Positions 41,345 through 49,773 of a stretch of DNA of 64,000 bases are shown here, piece by piece (position 1 is the first letter of the stretch; each line of letters begins with the position of its first letter). The stretch spans positions 1 through 64,000 of the forward strand of contig NZ_BMQJ01000027.1 in NCBI RefSeq assembly GCF_014648055.1. Direction: 5' to 3'. Below the pieces are notes generated by a model. That model saw nothing but the letters and a program-made list of their open reading frames with translations. It ran no database searches and was not told the origin of the DNA. The position numbers and the translations under genes are program-made. The stretch comes from Streptosporangium pseudovulgare. Lineage in GTDB: Bacteria > Actinomycetota > Actinomycetes > Streptosporangiales > Streptosporangiaceae.

Positions 41345-41970
41345 CCCTCGACATCCCCGACAGCGCAAGTACTTCCGGCGCCGCCGGCACCGCCGACGTC
41401 ATCGACCTGCTGGCCGGGATCACGCCCGGCTCATCCCTCGACCGGCTCCGCCACCGGCGGCCGGGCGCCCGCGAGCACGCCCAGCGCAGCTTCGACGCGC
41501 TGTTCGCCCCCGACGCGGAGACCGAGGTCACGCTCGTCGAGCGGAACGCGATCGCCGCCTTCGTGACCGGGCTGCACCGCGACGCCCCCGCCGCCGGCTT
41601 CTACGCGGAGCGGCTGGCCGGACTCGCCCCGGGCCTGTCGGCGGCCGTACGGGCCGAGGTCGAGGCGGGCGCCGCCACCGGACCCTACGGGGTCTATCCG
41701 CCGGGCGTCGCGGCGCCGGGGGAGAGCGCCGAAGGACCGCGCTACCGCACCGGCGACCCCGGCGCGCTGGGCGCACGCCTCACCGCCGCGTTCGAGCACG
41801 CGCACCTGCTCGTGTTCCGGCCCCGCGAGGCGAGCAGGGAGGCCCTCGACGCGCTGCGCCGTGCGGGCTGGAGCTCCACGGGCATCGTCACGCTCTCGCA
41901 GCTCGTGGCCTTCCTCAGCTTCCAGGTCCGGGTCGCCGCCGGACTGCGTCTGCTGGGGGCCGCCGCATGA
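41341..41970 (+). CDS. AhpD-fold protein without the Cys pair (CMD domain, Avi_7170-like)
   Basis: A 209-residue mostly helical protein of the carboxymuconolactone-decarboxylase/AhpD-like fold: VIDLLAGITPGSSLDRLRHR, LVERNAIAAFVTGLHRD, TLSQLVAFLSFQVRVAAGLRLL. It has no cysteine pair, so it is not a thiol peroxidase itself. It matches the Avi_7170 group as I recall it, always next to an Avi_7169 protein. It overlaps its neighbours by 4 nt. Probably forms a complex with the next gene product. Confidence 0.82.
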   Translation: MTLDIPDSASTSGAAGTADVIDLLAGITPGSSLDRLRHRRPGAREHAQRSFDALFAPDAETEVTLVERNAIAAFVTGLHRDAPAAGFYAERLAGLAPGLSAAVRAEVEAGAATGPYGVYPPGVAAPGESAEGPRYRTGDPGALGARLTAAFEHAHLLVFRPREASREALDALRRAGWSSTGIVTLSQLVAFLSFQVRVAAGLRLLGAAA

Positions 41971-42536
41971 CCGGTTTCACCCGGGAACAGCTCGGCTGGA
42001 CACCGTGGCTGGAGCCGCTGGCCGCCGATGAGCTCACCGACGAGCACCGCGAGGCACTGGTCGACAGGGCGCGCGCCGCGTCGCCGTACTTCCGCCTCCT
42101 CGCCCGCGACCCGCGAATCCTCCACGCGCGTACGGTGACCGACAACGACATCTTCCACAACGCCGACGGCGGACTGCCGCGGGCCGAACGCGAGCTGGCC
42201 GCCACGGCCACCTCCCGCCGGAACGGCTGCGTGTTCTGCGCCTCGGTGCACGCGCGCTTCGCCGCGCACCACTCCAGGCGACCCGGCGACGTACAGCGGC
42301 TGCTCGACGAGGGCGTCCACGCGTGGCAGGACGACCGATGGCGGGCGATCATCGACGCGTCGGCGGCGCTCACCGCCACCCCGGGCGAACTCACCGTCGG
42401 ACACCTCGCCGCGCTGCGCGCCGCGGGGCTCGACGACCTGGAGATCAGCGACGTCATCAACGCCGCCGCGTTCTTCAACTGGGCCAACCGGCTCATGCTC
42501 TCACTCGGCGAACCAGTGAAGGAGGAGGACCGGTGA
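41967..42536 (+). CDS. AhpD-like alkylhydroperoxidase (Avi_7169-like)
   Basis: A 189-residue AhpD-fold protein with the redox motif GCVFCASVHARFA (Cys-x-x-Cys plus downstream His), preceded by AERELAATATSRRN. It could reduce peroxides formed by the luciferase-like enzyme, or carry out another thiol step. Family match to the Avi_7169 group is from memory. Overlaps by ATGA and GTGA with its neighbours. Confidence 0.87.
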   Translation: MTGFTREQLGWTPWLEPLAADELTDEHREALVDRARAASPYFRLLARDPRILHARTVTDNDIFHNADGGLPRAERELAATATSRRNGCVFCASVHARFAAHHSRRPGDVQRLLDEGVHAWQDDRWRAIIDASAALTATPGELTVGHLAALRAAGLDDLEISDVINAAAFFNWANRLMLSLGEPVKEEDR

Positions 42537-43174
42537 CCACCGGTACGACCATCGACCCCCATCTCGACCACCTCGTCTACGCGGTGCCGGACCTGCTCGC
42601 CGGCGTCGCCGAGTTCGCCGAGCGCACCGGCGTCACCCCGGTGGCGGGCGGCAGCCATCCCGGCGGCACCGCCAACCACCTCGTCGGCCTCGGCCCCTCC
42701 TCCTACCTGGAGATCATCGGCCCCGATCCGGCGGCCGGGCCGGACGCCCGCCCGCGCGCCTTCGGCCTGGACTCCCTCCGCGAGCCGCGCCTCGTCACCT
42801 GGGCCGTCCATCCCGATGACATCGACACCGCGGTACGGCGGGCGCGGGAACGCGGCCACGACCCCGGCGACGTCCGGCCGCTCTCCCGGCGCACGCCCGG
42901 CGGGACGCTGCTGGAGTGGCGGTTGACCCGCCGCGACGACCCGGCCGCGGTCAGACCGGTGCCGTTCCTCATCGACTGGGGCCGTACCCCCCACCCCGCA
43001 GCGTCCGGGCTGCCCGGACTGCGCCTGGACTCCTTCGCCGCCACCCACCCCGACCCCGCCGGGCTCCGCCGCGACCTGGCCGCGCTGGACGTACGGCTCG
43101 ACGTCACCGACGGCCCGGAACCCGCGTTGAGAGCGGTGCTGCTCACCCCTCGCGGCCCTGTGACGCTGACCTGA
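42533..43174 (+). CDS. Glyoxalase-like (VOC superfamily) protein
   Basis: A 213-residue protein of the glyoxalase-like domain: LDHLVYAVPDLLAGVAEFAERTGV with a metal-ligand His at the start, GGTANHLVGLGPSSYLEIIGPD with a Glu ligand, GGTLLEWRL and LPGLRLDSF. It may be a metal-dependent lyase, isomerase or dioxygenase in the pathway. GTG 42533 overlaps the previous stop. Its 3' end, including the stop codon, is duplicated in tandem. Confidence 0.82.
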   Translation: MTTGTTIDPHLDHLVYAVPDLLAGVAEFAERTGVTPVAGGSHPGGTANHLVGLGPSSYLEIIGPDPAAGPDARPRAFGLDSLREPRLVTWAVHPDDIDTAVRRARERGHDPGDVRPLSRRTPGGTLLEWRLTRRDDPAAVRPVPFLIDWGRTPHPAASGLPGLRLDSFAATHPDPAGLRRDLAALDVRLDVTDGPEPALRAVLLTPRGPVTLT

Positions 43175-43202
43175 AACGGCCTGTGACACTGACCTGAAAC
43201 GG
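43157..43202 (+). repeat. 23-bp tandem duplication at the 3' end of the VOC gene
   Basis: CCTGTGACGCTGACCTGAAA and its near-copy CCTGTGACACTGACCTGAAA follow each other with a 23-bp period. The first holds the last codons and stop; the second is untranslated and precedes the next ribosome site. Confidence 0.85.
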
Positions 43203-43214
43203 AGATCCACCCGT

Positions 43215-43751
43215 ATGAGCACCCTCCGCGACTACCTGTCGCAGAAGCGCACGGCCCTGCTGGCCCGCCGGGAGTCCCTCGCGCGGGGCCCCGTCCCGCT
43301 GCACGCCCACGTCACGGCCGAGGGTCGCAGCGGAATCCGGCGCATCAGGATCAGGGACTTCCAGATCCTCAGCGACAGCGGACCCGACTTCGCCGGATAC
43401 GACCTCGGCCCGGGCTCCCCCGAGCTGCAGGCGGGTGTGCTGGGAAGCTGTGTCACCCACATCTTCCTGATCAAGGCGGCCGAGTCGGGGATACCGCTCG
43501 ACTCACTGGAGGTGGACGTGCGGGCCGAGTACGACCCCGCGGCCCAGCGGCCGGGCGAGACCGGAATCCCGGCGTACCCTCAGAACTTCCGCTACGAGGT
43601 GCTGATCGACTCACCCGCCTCGGACGAGGAACTGGCCCGCCTGCACGCCGAGGTCGAGCGGGTGTGCCCGATCCTCAACCTGATCCGCCACGCCCAGGAC
43701 ATCAGCGGCTCGGTGGTGAGGGTCCGCTCCGGGTCGGCCCTCCCGGCGTAG
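43215..43751 (+). CDS. OsmC-family protein
   Basis: A 178-residue OsmC-fold protein: FQILSDSGPDFAGYDLGPGSPELQAGVLGSCVTHIFLIKAAE carries the first Cys in the helix as expected; the second Cys is in VERVCPILNLIRH, so the two-Cys peroxidase pair is present. It would reduce organic hydroperoxides, a plausible last step for the oxidative operon. ATG 43215; 40 nt after the VOC stop, the only clear gap among the enzyme genes. Confidence 0.88.
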   Translation: MSTLRDYLSQKRTALLARRESLARGPVPLHAHVTAEGRSGIRRIRIRDFQILSDSGPDFAGYDLGPGSPELQAGVLGSCVTHIFLIKAAESGIPLDSLEVDVRAEYDPAAQRPGETGIPAYPQNFRYEVLIDSPASDEELARLHAEVERVCPILNLIRHAQDISGSVVRVRSGSALPA

Positions 43752-43800
43752 CGCCGCGGCCCCGACCGCCATCCGATACGCGGCCGGCCCGTGCCCACGC

Positions 43801-43834
43801 CCGCCCGGAACCGGGAGACGCCGGTTCCGGGCGG
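43801..43834. terminator. Bidirectional hairpin terminator
   Basis: A perfect 14-bp stem CCGCCCGGAACCGG / CCGGTTCCGGGCGG with a 6-nt loop lies between the convergent OsmC and pectate lyase genes, serving either or both. Confidence 0.8.
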
Positions 43835-43848
43835 GGGTGACTCCGCCG

Positions 43849-45414
43849 CTATCCGGCGTAGGTCTCGTACTCGGCGACCTTCGGCGTCCCGGTCGAGCCG
43901 GTGATCTCGAAGGTGATCTTGCGGAGTGAGGTCCGGGGGAAGGTGATGACGCCCGCCCCGTTGCCGGAGGTCAGGACGGCGCCGGTGTCGGCGTTGACGA
44001 CCCTCCAGGTCCGGATGCCGCCCACGGAGCCCGGAGCCTCCCGGATGTTGATCGTGGATACCACGGTGGGGGAGTCCCACTTGATCGAGATGGAACCGGT
44101 CGAGCCGGACGGCGACCAGTAGGTGCTCATGTCGCCGTCCCGCACGTTGCCGTAGCTCGTCCCGCTCGCCTTGCTGGATCCGTCGGCGCCGGCTCCGAGG
44201 CTGAGGTTGGTCCCGCCGGGCTGGGTCGGCCCGGTGGTGGGAGTGACGGTGGGGGTGGAGGTCGGTCCGGAGGTGGGGGTGGTGGTGGGTCCCGGGGTGG
44301 GGGTCTGCGGTGAGCAGCCGCCGTCCGACACCTTCAGCCCCTTGCCGGCGCCCGCCGTCCGGCCCACGATGCCCGGCACGCAGCTCGCCCCGTCGAGGCT
44401 GTAGGGGTAGGGGATGCCGACGGTGGTGGTGGACCGCAGGTCGGGGCCGGCGGGGTTGGTCTCGCCGCCGGGGCCGGACCAGGTCACGTTGTCCAAGATG
44501 TTGCCGCTGACCTGCCAGTAGCCGGCCTCGCTGGTGTAGAAGGTGCCCAGGACGTCCCTGGAGTCCTTGAAGTAGTTGTTGTCCACCTTGGCGCGGGCCC
44601 CGGCCCGGGAGTTGATGCCGGACTCGTTGAGGCGCACGTAGTGGTTGTTGTAGATGTGGGCTATGCCGCCGCGCAGCAGGGGCGTGCGGGAGTCGATGTT
44701 CTCGTACAGGTTGTGGTGGTAGGTGATGAAGCCGTTCGAGCGGTCGCTCTCGCTGGACCCGACGAGGCCGCCGCGGCCGGAGTTGCGCAGGATGCTGTAG
44801 GACAGGGTCACGTACTGGGTGTTGTCCTTCATGTCGAAGAGGCCGTCGAAGCCCTCCGACTCCCCGCCCGACGCCTCCAGGGTGGCGTGGTCGACCCAGA
44901 CGTTGCGGACGTCGCTCTCCATGCCGATGGCGTCGCCGCCGTTGGACGTGGGCGAGCCCGACTTCTTGACGTTCCGGACCGTCACGTTCTGGATGATGAT
45001 GTTGCGGGCCTCGCGGATGTGGATGCCCACCTGGTCGAAGACGGCCCCGCCGCCGACCCCGATGATCGTGACGTTGCTGACCTGCTTGAGCTCGATCACG
45101 CCGGCGGCGGTGTTGCAGCTGTCGCCCGACACCTTGGCGGTGTTGGCGTGGTCGATGGTCCCCTCGACCTCGATGGTGATCGGGGTGCTGCTGTCGGCCC
45201 GGCTGCACAGGGCCTGGTGGATCGCGGTCCCCGTGGTGGCCCGTACCGTCCGCCCGCCCGCGCCACCGGTGGTCCCGCCGTTCTGGGTCGCGTAACCGGT
45301 GGCGCCGCCGGCCGCCGCCGACGCGCCGGGTAGCGACAGGACCGTGCCGGTCGCGGCCGCAACGGCCGTCGTGGCCAGCGCCGCACAGAGTCGCAGCGCG
45401 ACTGGTCGCCTCAT
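43849..45414 (-). CDS. Secreted pectate lyase (PL1) with discoidin-type C-terminal domain
   Basis: A 521-residue exported enzyme. Signal peptide 1 to about 35 (ending ASAAAGG). The PL1 parallel beta-helix spans about 40-365, with VWVDHATLE (172-180), DGLFDMKDNTQYVTLSYSIL (190-209), and the catalytic motif RTPLLR (Arg243-Pro245-Arg248), followed by IYNNHY. A Pro/Thr-rich linker (371-400) joins a C-terminal F5/8-type C domain (about 403-521; SSKASGTSYGNVRDGDMSTYW) likely to bind sugars. It cleaves pectate outside the cell. ATG 45414 follows GGAAGGA. Expression is probably controlled by the palindrome at 45658. Confidence 0.92.
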   Translation of the reverse strand: MRRPVALRLCAALATTAVAAATGTVLSLPGASAAAGGATGYATQNGGTTGGAGGRTVRATTGTAIHQALCSRADSSTPITIEVEGTIDHANTAKVSGDSCNTAAGVIELKQVSNVTIIGVGGGAVFDQVGIHIREARNIIIQNVTVRNVKKSGSPTSNGGDAIGMESDVRNVWVDHATLEASGGESEGFDGLFDMKDNTQYVTLSYSILRNSGRGGLVGSSESDRSNGFITYHHNLYENIDSRTPLLRGGIAHIYNNHYVRLNESGINSRAGARAKVDNNYFKDSRDVLGTFYTSEAGYWQVSGNILDNVTWSGPGGETNPAGPDLRSTTTVGIPYPYSLDGASCVPGIVGRTAGAGKGLKVSDGGCSPQTPTPGPTTTPTSGPTSTPTVTPTTGPTQPGGTNLSLGAGADGSSKASGTSYGNVRDGDMSTYWSPSGSTGSISIKWDSPTVVSTINIREAPGSVGGIRTWRVVNADTGAVLTSGNGAGVITFPRTSLRKITFEITGSTGTPKVAEYETYAG

Positions 45415-45655
45415 GATCGACGTTCCTTCCGTTGTTGAGTGCCGGGTGGCGCCGCTCCACGTCCGGGGTGTTCCGGCGGACCGCTGACGTCGGCGACCCG
45501 TCGCCGGGCAGGGGATGCGAGCGTTTTTCGATGTGGACGGGGGCGGTGGTTCAGCCGCGGTCCGGCTCCGCGGGGCGTCGGTGCCGGCCGCGGGGCCGCC
45601 GCGGCCGTGCTCCCGCCGCGGTGCGAAGGCCGCCTCCGCCGGGGCGGCCTTTGTA

Positions 45656-45673
45656 TGGGAAAGCGCTTTCCAA
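45656..45673. promoter_or_regulatory. LacI-type operator palindrome upstream of pectate lyase
   Basis: GGAAAGCGCTTTCC (45658-45671) is a perfect 14-bp palindrome with central GCGC, the style of LacI-family sugar regulators in actinomycetes. It is ~245 nt upstream of the pectate lyase ATG. No LacI gene is in the window. Confidence 0.7.
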
Positions 45674-46016
45674 TGACGATAGGGCGGCCCTTTCGGATTG
45701 GCAAGGCCGCGCGCTGGAAATCCACCCGGTCCGGGCCGGACGGCGTGCCGGCACCCTGAGAACACCCCCGGAAAGCCGTGTTCGCGAGCATCAATCTGCG
45801 CGGTGAGCTGCGGATATCCGATGGAACGATGCAAATGACGACTCTGCCGCGGATTTATCGGTGAATGAAAGTTTCATGGCGCCGCAACGGTCTTTGTTCG
45901 GTGCCGACGAGCTCGTGACCGCGATGTTCTCGAATCGCCGCCGTCCACGGCGGACGGGATTCCGCGTTTCCGCTCACCACCGGGCGCTGAAGGCGGCGAG
46001 AGCACCGGAAGTGAAG
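45674..46016. other. Intergenic region, no gene supported
   Basis: Part of the 654-bp gap between pectate lyase and the small acidic gene. It has lower GC (for example 45780-45890) and an ORF on the plus strand (from 45861) with Arg-rich, non-protein-like composition. I see only the operator before it and the hairpin after it. Confidence 0.6.
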
Positions 46017-46046
46017 GGGGCGGGAACCGGTTCCGGTTCCCGCCCC
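46017..46046 (-). terminator. Hairpin terminator after the small acidic gene
   Basis: GGGGCGGGAACC (46017-46028) and GGTTCCCGCCCC (46035-46046) form a perfect 12-bp stem with a 6-nt loop, about 22 nt beyond the stop of the minus-strand gene. Confidence 0.78.
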
Positions 46047-46068
46047 GAGGTCGCTCGAAGAACAGAAT

Positions 46069-46305
46069 CTAGACCGTCCGGCCGTCACCGCCGGGCCGGG
46101 GCGCGTCCTCCAGCGCCTTGATCGCGCCCAGCAGACCTCGCAGGCCGATCTCCTCGCGTTCGACGTCCGTCGGATCGAACAGCCAGTCGGTGACCGGCAG
46201 GCTGGAAACGTCCTCCGGGCGGCCGGCCTCGGCCCGCATCACCTCCGCCTCGACCTCGGCCTTGAGTTCGTGCAGAACGTCGTCCCCGTCGCTCGGAACG
46301 CTCAT
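46069..46305 (-). CDS. Small acidic hypothetical protein (78 aa)
   Basis: A 78-residue very acidic protein: helical HELKAEVEAEVMRAEAGR, then PVTDWLFDPTDVEREEIGLRGLLGAIKALED. GGGAGG lies just before two adjacent ATGs (46308 and 46305); the second has better spacing. It may be the last gene of an operon with the NAD(P)-binding protein 43 nt upstream. I do not recognise it. Confidence 0.65.
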   Translation of the reverse strand: MSVPSDGDDVLHELKAEVEAEVMRAEAGRPEDVSSLPVTDWLFDPTDVEREEIGLRGLLGAIKALEDAPRPGGDGRTV

Positions 46306-46348
46306 CATTCCTCCCGGTGATCCCGGTGATCCCGGCGTGGACGCGGGG

Positions 46349-47119
46349 TCACCTTCCGCCGGCCTGTTCGCCGGTGGCGGCGCCGCCGAGCCAGTCGTGG
46401 TAGCGGATCGCGCCGAGGGTGGCGCCGTCCTCCGGAACCAGCGACCGCTCGCTCAGCTCGCTGCCGAAGTAGCGCGCGTGCGGGTCGGTGACCACCTCAC
46501 GCGGGTCGCCCCAGGCGGCCAGCGCCCGGCGGAAGAACTCGTCCATCCGGAACCGCTCCGGCCCGGCGATCTCGGTCCTGCCGTTCAGCGGCGACCCCGC
46601 CGCGATCCGGCCGACCGCCTGGGCGACGTCGTCGCCCGCGATGGGCTGGAAGAGCACGGGCGCGATGTGCACCTTGCCGTCCACCGTGGCCTCGTCGGCG
46701 ATGCCGCGGGCGAACTCGAAGAACTGGGTCGAGTGCACGAGCGAGAACGGGATCCCCGACTTCTCGATCAGCCGCTCCTGGGCGATCTTCGCTGCGAAGT
46801 AGCCGTTGTCCGGCATCCGCTCCGTTCCCACGATCGACACCGCGACGTGGTGACCCACACCCGCCGCCGCCTCCGCCGCGAGGAGGTTGCCCGTGGAGGT
46901 CTCGAAGAACCTCAGCACCGCCTCCCTCTCGAACGACGGCGAGTTCGACACGTCGACCACCACCTGCGCGCCCGCCAGCACCTCGGCCAGCCCCTCGCCG
47001 GTCAGCGTGTCGACGCCGGTGCCCGGCGCCGCCGCCACCGCCTCGTGGCCGTGCTCGCCCAGCCTCGTCACCAGCTTCGACCCGATCAGGCCGGTTCCGC
47101 CGACCACCACGATCCTCAT
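46349..47119 (-). CDS. NAD(P)-binding atypical SDR (NmrA-like)
   Basis: A 256-residue Rossmann protein: VVGGTGLIGSKLVTRLGEHGH (4-24), DVSNSPSFE, VSIVGTERMPDNGYFAAK with the Tyr-x-x-x-Lys pair, HSTQFFEF, and VLFQPIAGDDVAQAVG. NmrA-like proteins bind NADP(H) and act as redox sensors or reductases. ATG 47119 follows AAAGGGAA. It is a close paralogue of the protein at 48681-49424, which has the same motifs; the LtrA gene lies between them. Confidence 0.88.
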   Translation of the reverse strand: MRIVVVGGTGLIGSKLVTRLGEHGHEAVAAAPGTGVDTLTGEGLAEVLAGAQVVVDVSNSPSFEREAVLRFFETSTGNLLAAEAAAGVGHHVAVSIVGTERMPDNGYFAAKIAQERLIEKSGIPFSLVHSTQFFEFARGIADEATVDGKVHIAPVLFQPIAGDDVAQAVGRIAAGSPLNGRTEIAGPERFRMDEFFRRALAAWGDPREVVTDPHARYFGSELSERSLVPEDGATLGAIRYHDWLGGAATGEQAGGR

Positions 47120-47295
47120 CGCGTTCCCTTTCCGTCCGCCGGGCCGCCCTGTCGCCACCCGGTCGCCAGCTGAGACCGGGCAGCCTCCGGGTTTGTGACG
47201 GCCACCGCGAAATTCTTCCCGGGCCGATGACGCGTCATCGGCGGCGAGCGGAACCTTTGCCGCCCGTTCGCCCCGCACGGCGGAGGACGGTCACC

Positions 47296-48474
47296 TCACC
47301 GGGCGCCGGCGCGGGCCCCGGCGTTCGCCGTCCAGATCGTGACGGCGACCAGCAGAACGCAGACGGCCGCGATCGCCCCGACCACGGCGGCCACGCCGAT
47401 CCAGGGCGCCGCGAGCGGCAGCGCCAGGACGACGACGACGCACCCCGGAACCGTGGCGGGAAAGAGGACGGGTGCGGCGCCGACCAGCGCGTTCACCGCC
47501 CACAGCAGGGCGAGGTACACACCCACCGGGGCGGCGACCGCGTAGCCGAGCGCCACCGGCGACACCGCGACGTCGTGCCCGCTCCGCTCCACCGCCACTT
47601 CGAGCCCGGCGCCGAGGGCCGCCAGGGCCGCGAAGATGCCGTAGTGGCCGTACCCCCACAGGTAGGACCGCCGGCGGTGGTCGCTGAGACCGTCCCCCGC
47701 CGGACCGAGGAAGTACAGCCACCAGAGGGCGAACAGCAGGAGGAGACCGGCGACGGCGATCACGACGAGGCGCCCGCCGACCTCGCCCGCCTCCAGCGCC
47801 CCTTCGACCCCCCTGCTCGCGGCCAGGACGCTCTCGCCGAGCAGGATGATCGTGAACAGGCCGTAGCGTTCGGCGATGTGATGCGGGTGCCAGCTGGTGG
47901 ACCCGGCCCGCTCCGCCCACCACGGCACCGCGATCTCCAGGGCGGCCAGGAGGACGAAGGACGGCAGGCCCAGGGACGGGGGCAGCGCTCCCGTCTCCAC
48001 GAGAGCGAGCCGCGACAGCCAGCCCACCTGCAGGAAGGTGATGCCGCCGGCGTAGCGGAACGCGGTACGGCGCCCCTCCGGATCCTCGCGGCCGGCCCGC
48101 AGCCACTGGACGACGAGCCCGATCCTCATGAGGAAATAGCCCAGCGTGATGACCCCGTAGTCGGAGTGGCCCGCCGCGGCGGGCACGCCGGCGGCGAGGA
48201 CCAGCACACCGGCCATCTGCACCATGGTGAGCAGCCGGTAGGCGACGTCGTCGGTGTCGTAGGACGAGGCGAACCACGTGAAGTTCATCCACGCCCACCA
48301 GATCGCGAAGAACACCTGAAGGAACGGCACCAGCCCGGCCAGGCCGTGACCGCCGGCGATGCCGTGCGCGAACTGCGCGGTGGCGGCCGCGACCGCGACC
48401 ACGAAGGTCAGATCGAACAGCAGCTCCAGCGGGCTCGAAACGCGGTGCGGCTCGTCGACGGCACGGGCGCTCAT
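47296..48474 (-). CDS. LtrA-family membrane protein
   Basis: A 392-residue protein with about eleven membrane helices. LtrA signatures: PLELLFDLTFVVAVAAAT near the N-terminus, the first-loop WWAWMNFTWFASSYDTDD, and HIAERYGLFTIILLGESVLA. Named for low-temperature growth in Listeria; the biochemical role is unknown. ATG 48474 is the best conserved start; a TTG at 48513 with CAGGAG upstream would add 13 residues. Its neighbours on the same strand are two NAD(P)-binding paralogues. Confidence 0.85.
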   Translation of the reverse strand: MSARAVDEPHRVSSPLELLFDLTFVVAVAAATAQFAHGIAGGHGLAGLVPFLQVFFAIWWAWMNFTWFASSYDTDDVAYRLLTMVQMAGVLVLAAGVPAAAGHSDYGVITLGYFLMRIGLVVQWLRAGREDPEGRRTAFRYAGGITFLQVGWLSRLALVETGALPPSLGLPSFVLLAALEIAVPWWAERAGSTSWHPHHIAERYGLFTIILLGESVLAASRGVEGALEAGEVGGRLVVIAVAGLLLLFALWWLYFLGPAGDGLSDHRRRSYLWGYGHYGIFAALAALGAGLEVAVERSGHDVAVSPVALGYAVAAPVGVYLALLWAVNALVGAAPVLFPATVPGCVVVVLALPLAAPWIGVAAVVGAIAAVCVLLVAVTIWTANAGARAGAR

Positions 48475-48680
48475 CCGGGTCCGGATCCGGATCGTGGTGC
48501 CTCCTGGGGGCAAGGTCCTGCTCCTGTCGTTTCGCAACGTACGGTCATCCTGAAAATAGACAGGGCGGCGTTCCGCTCTGTGACGGCGCGGCACCGGGAT
48601 CGCGCGCCCGCCGCCGGGGAACGCGCGGAACCCGAGCCGGGGGCGCCGCGGCGCTCACCCGGCGCGGAAGCCCCGGTGGA

Positions 48681-49424
48681 TCATCCGGTGTGACGCGCGA
48701 GCCACTGCCGATAGGTGGTCCCGGCGATGACGGCGCCCTCCTTGGCGACGAGGGCGTCGCCCGAGGCGGCGGCGTACATGCCGGCGCGATCGTCGGTGAC
48801 GACGGCGCGGTGGTCACCGCGGGCGGCGAGGGTGATCCGGCCCAGCTCGTCGAGCGCGAAGACCTCGGGGCCGGCGACGTCCAGGGTACCCCGCAGCGGG
48901 ACGCCCACGCTGACGTCGGCCACGGCCCGGGCGACGTCATCCGCGGCCACGGGCTGCAGGAGGGTGGCGGGCAGGCGTACGGTGCGCTCGTCGGAGGTCC
49001 AGGACAGCACCGTGTCGACGAACTCGAAGAACTGCGTGGAACGCACGATCGAGTACGGCACGGGCCCGGCCCTGAGGATGTCCTCCTGCAGCACCTTCGC
49101 GCGGTAGTAGACCAGATCGGGCACCAGGTCGGCGCCCACGATCGACAGGATGACCGCGTGGCCGACGCCCGCCGCCCCGGCGGCGGTCAGAAGGTTGTCC
49201 ATGGTCCTCCGGAAGAAGGCGGGCGAGGCGTCGTCGAAGGCCCGCGGCTTCGTCAGGTTGACGACGACGTCGGCGCCCGCCAGCGCCCCGGGCAGGCCCC
49301 GCCCGCTGAGCAGGTCCACCCCGGTGGACGTCGAGTGCGGCACCGCCTCGTGCCCGCCCGTGTTCAGGATCCCGACCACCCTGGATCCGATGAGGCCGGT
49401 CCCGCCGATGACAGTGATCTTCAT
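48681..49424 (-). CDS. NAD(P)-binding atypical SDR (NmrA-like), paralogue
   Basis: A 247-residue Rossmann protein: VIGGTGLIGSRVVGILNTGGH, VVNLTKPRAFDD, LSIVGADLVPDLVYYRAK, RSTQFFEF and LLQPVAADDVARAV. These align block by block with the protein at 46349-47119, so a duplication around the LtrA gene is likely. ATG 49424 follows GGGAAGG. Probably an NADPH-binding reductase or sensor; substrate unknown. Confidence 0.88.
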   Translation of the reverse strand: MKITVIGGTGLIGSRVVGILNTGGHEAVPHSTSTGVDLLSGRGLPGALAGADVVVNLTKPRAFDDASPAFFRRTMDNLLTAAGAAGVGHAVILSIVGADLVPDLVYYRAKVLQEDILRAGPVPYSIVRSTQFFEFVDTVLSWTSDERTVRLPATLLQPVAADDVARAVADVSVGVPLRGTLDVAGPEVFALDELGRITLAARGDHRAVVTDDRAGMYAAASGDALVAKEGAVIAGTTYRQWLARHTG

Positions 49425-49773
49425 TTCATGACCTTCCCGGTTCTCGCACATGGCGGCACGCGCCGCCCCCCCTCGGACCCGGACGCCAGGGGCCCGCTCG
49501 CCTCCTGGGACCGGACGATCACGCGATTCGTGACAGGTTCCCGTCGGACGAACGACCTTGACCCCTGGCCCCCGGCCCCTGGTCCGCTCGCCTGCCCGAG
49601 GTCGATCGCGACGAGATCAGCATGCCCCCGCCGCCGCCGTTCACCGGCCGGCGGTGGCGGGCACTTCCTCGACGACCGTCCCGGAGCCGAAACGTCCCCG
49701 CCGGAGATGTCGGTCCCGGCCTGTACGTTGACGCCTCGTCGGCGTGTGATCCTTCGGGTGAGGAGTGAGCGGC
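49425..49773. other. 349-bp divergent intergenic region
   Basis: No gene is seen between the NmrA-like gene (minus) and the DUF4259 gene (plus). A TTGACG at about 49728 could be a -35 for the plus-strand gene, but no convincing -10 is present. The hairpin-like CCGCCGCCGCCG / CGGCGGTGGCGG at about 49627-49658 is GC-rich and of unclear role. Confidence 0.5.

Noticed and set aside
45861..46121. 86-codon plus-strand ORF
   Set aside because: Arg/Pro/Ser-rich composition, no ribosome site, and it runs across the hairpin terminator and into the opposite-strand gene.
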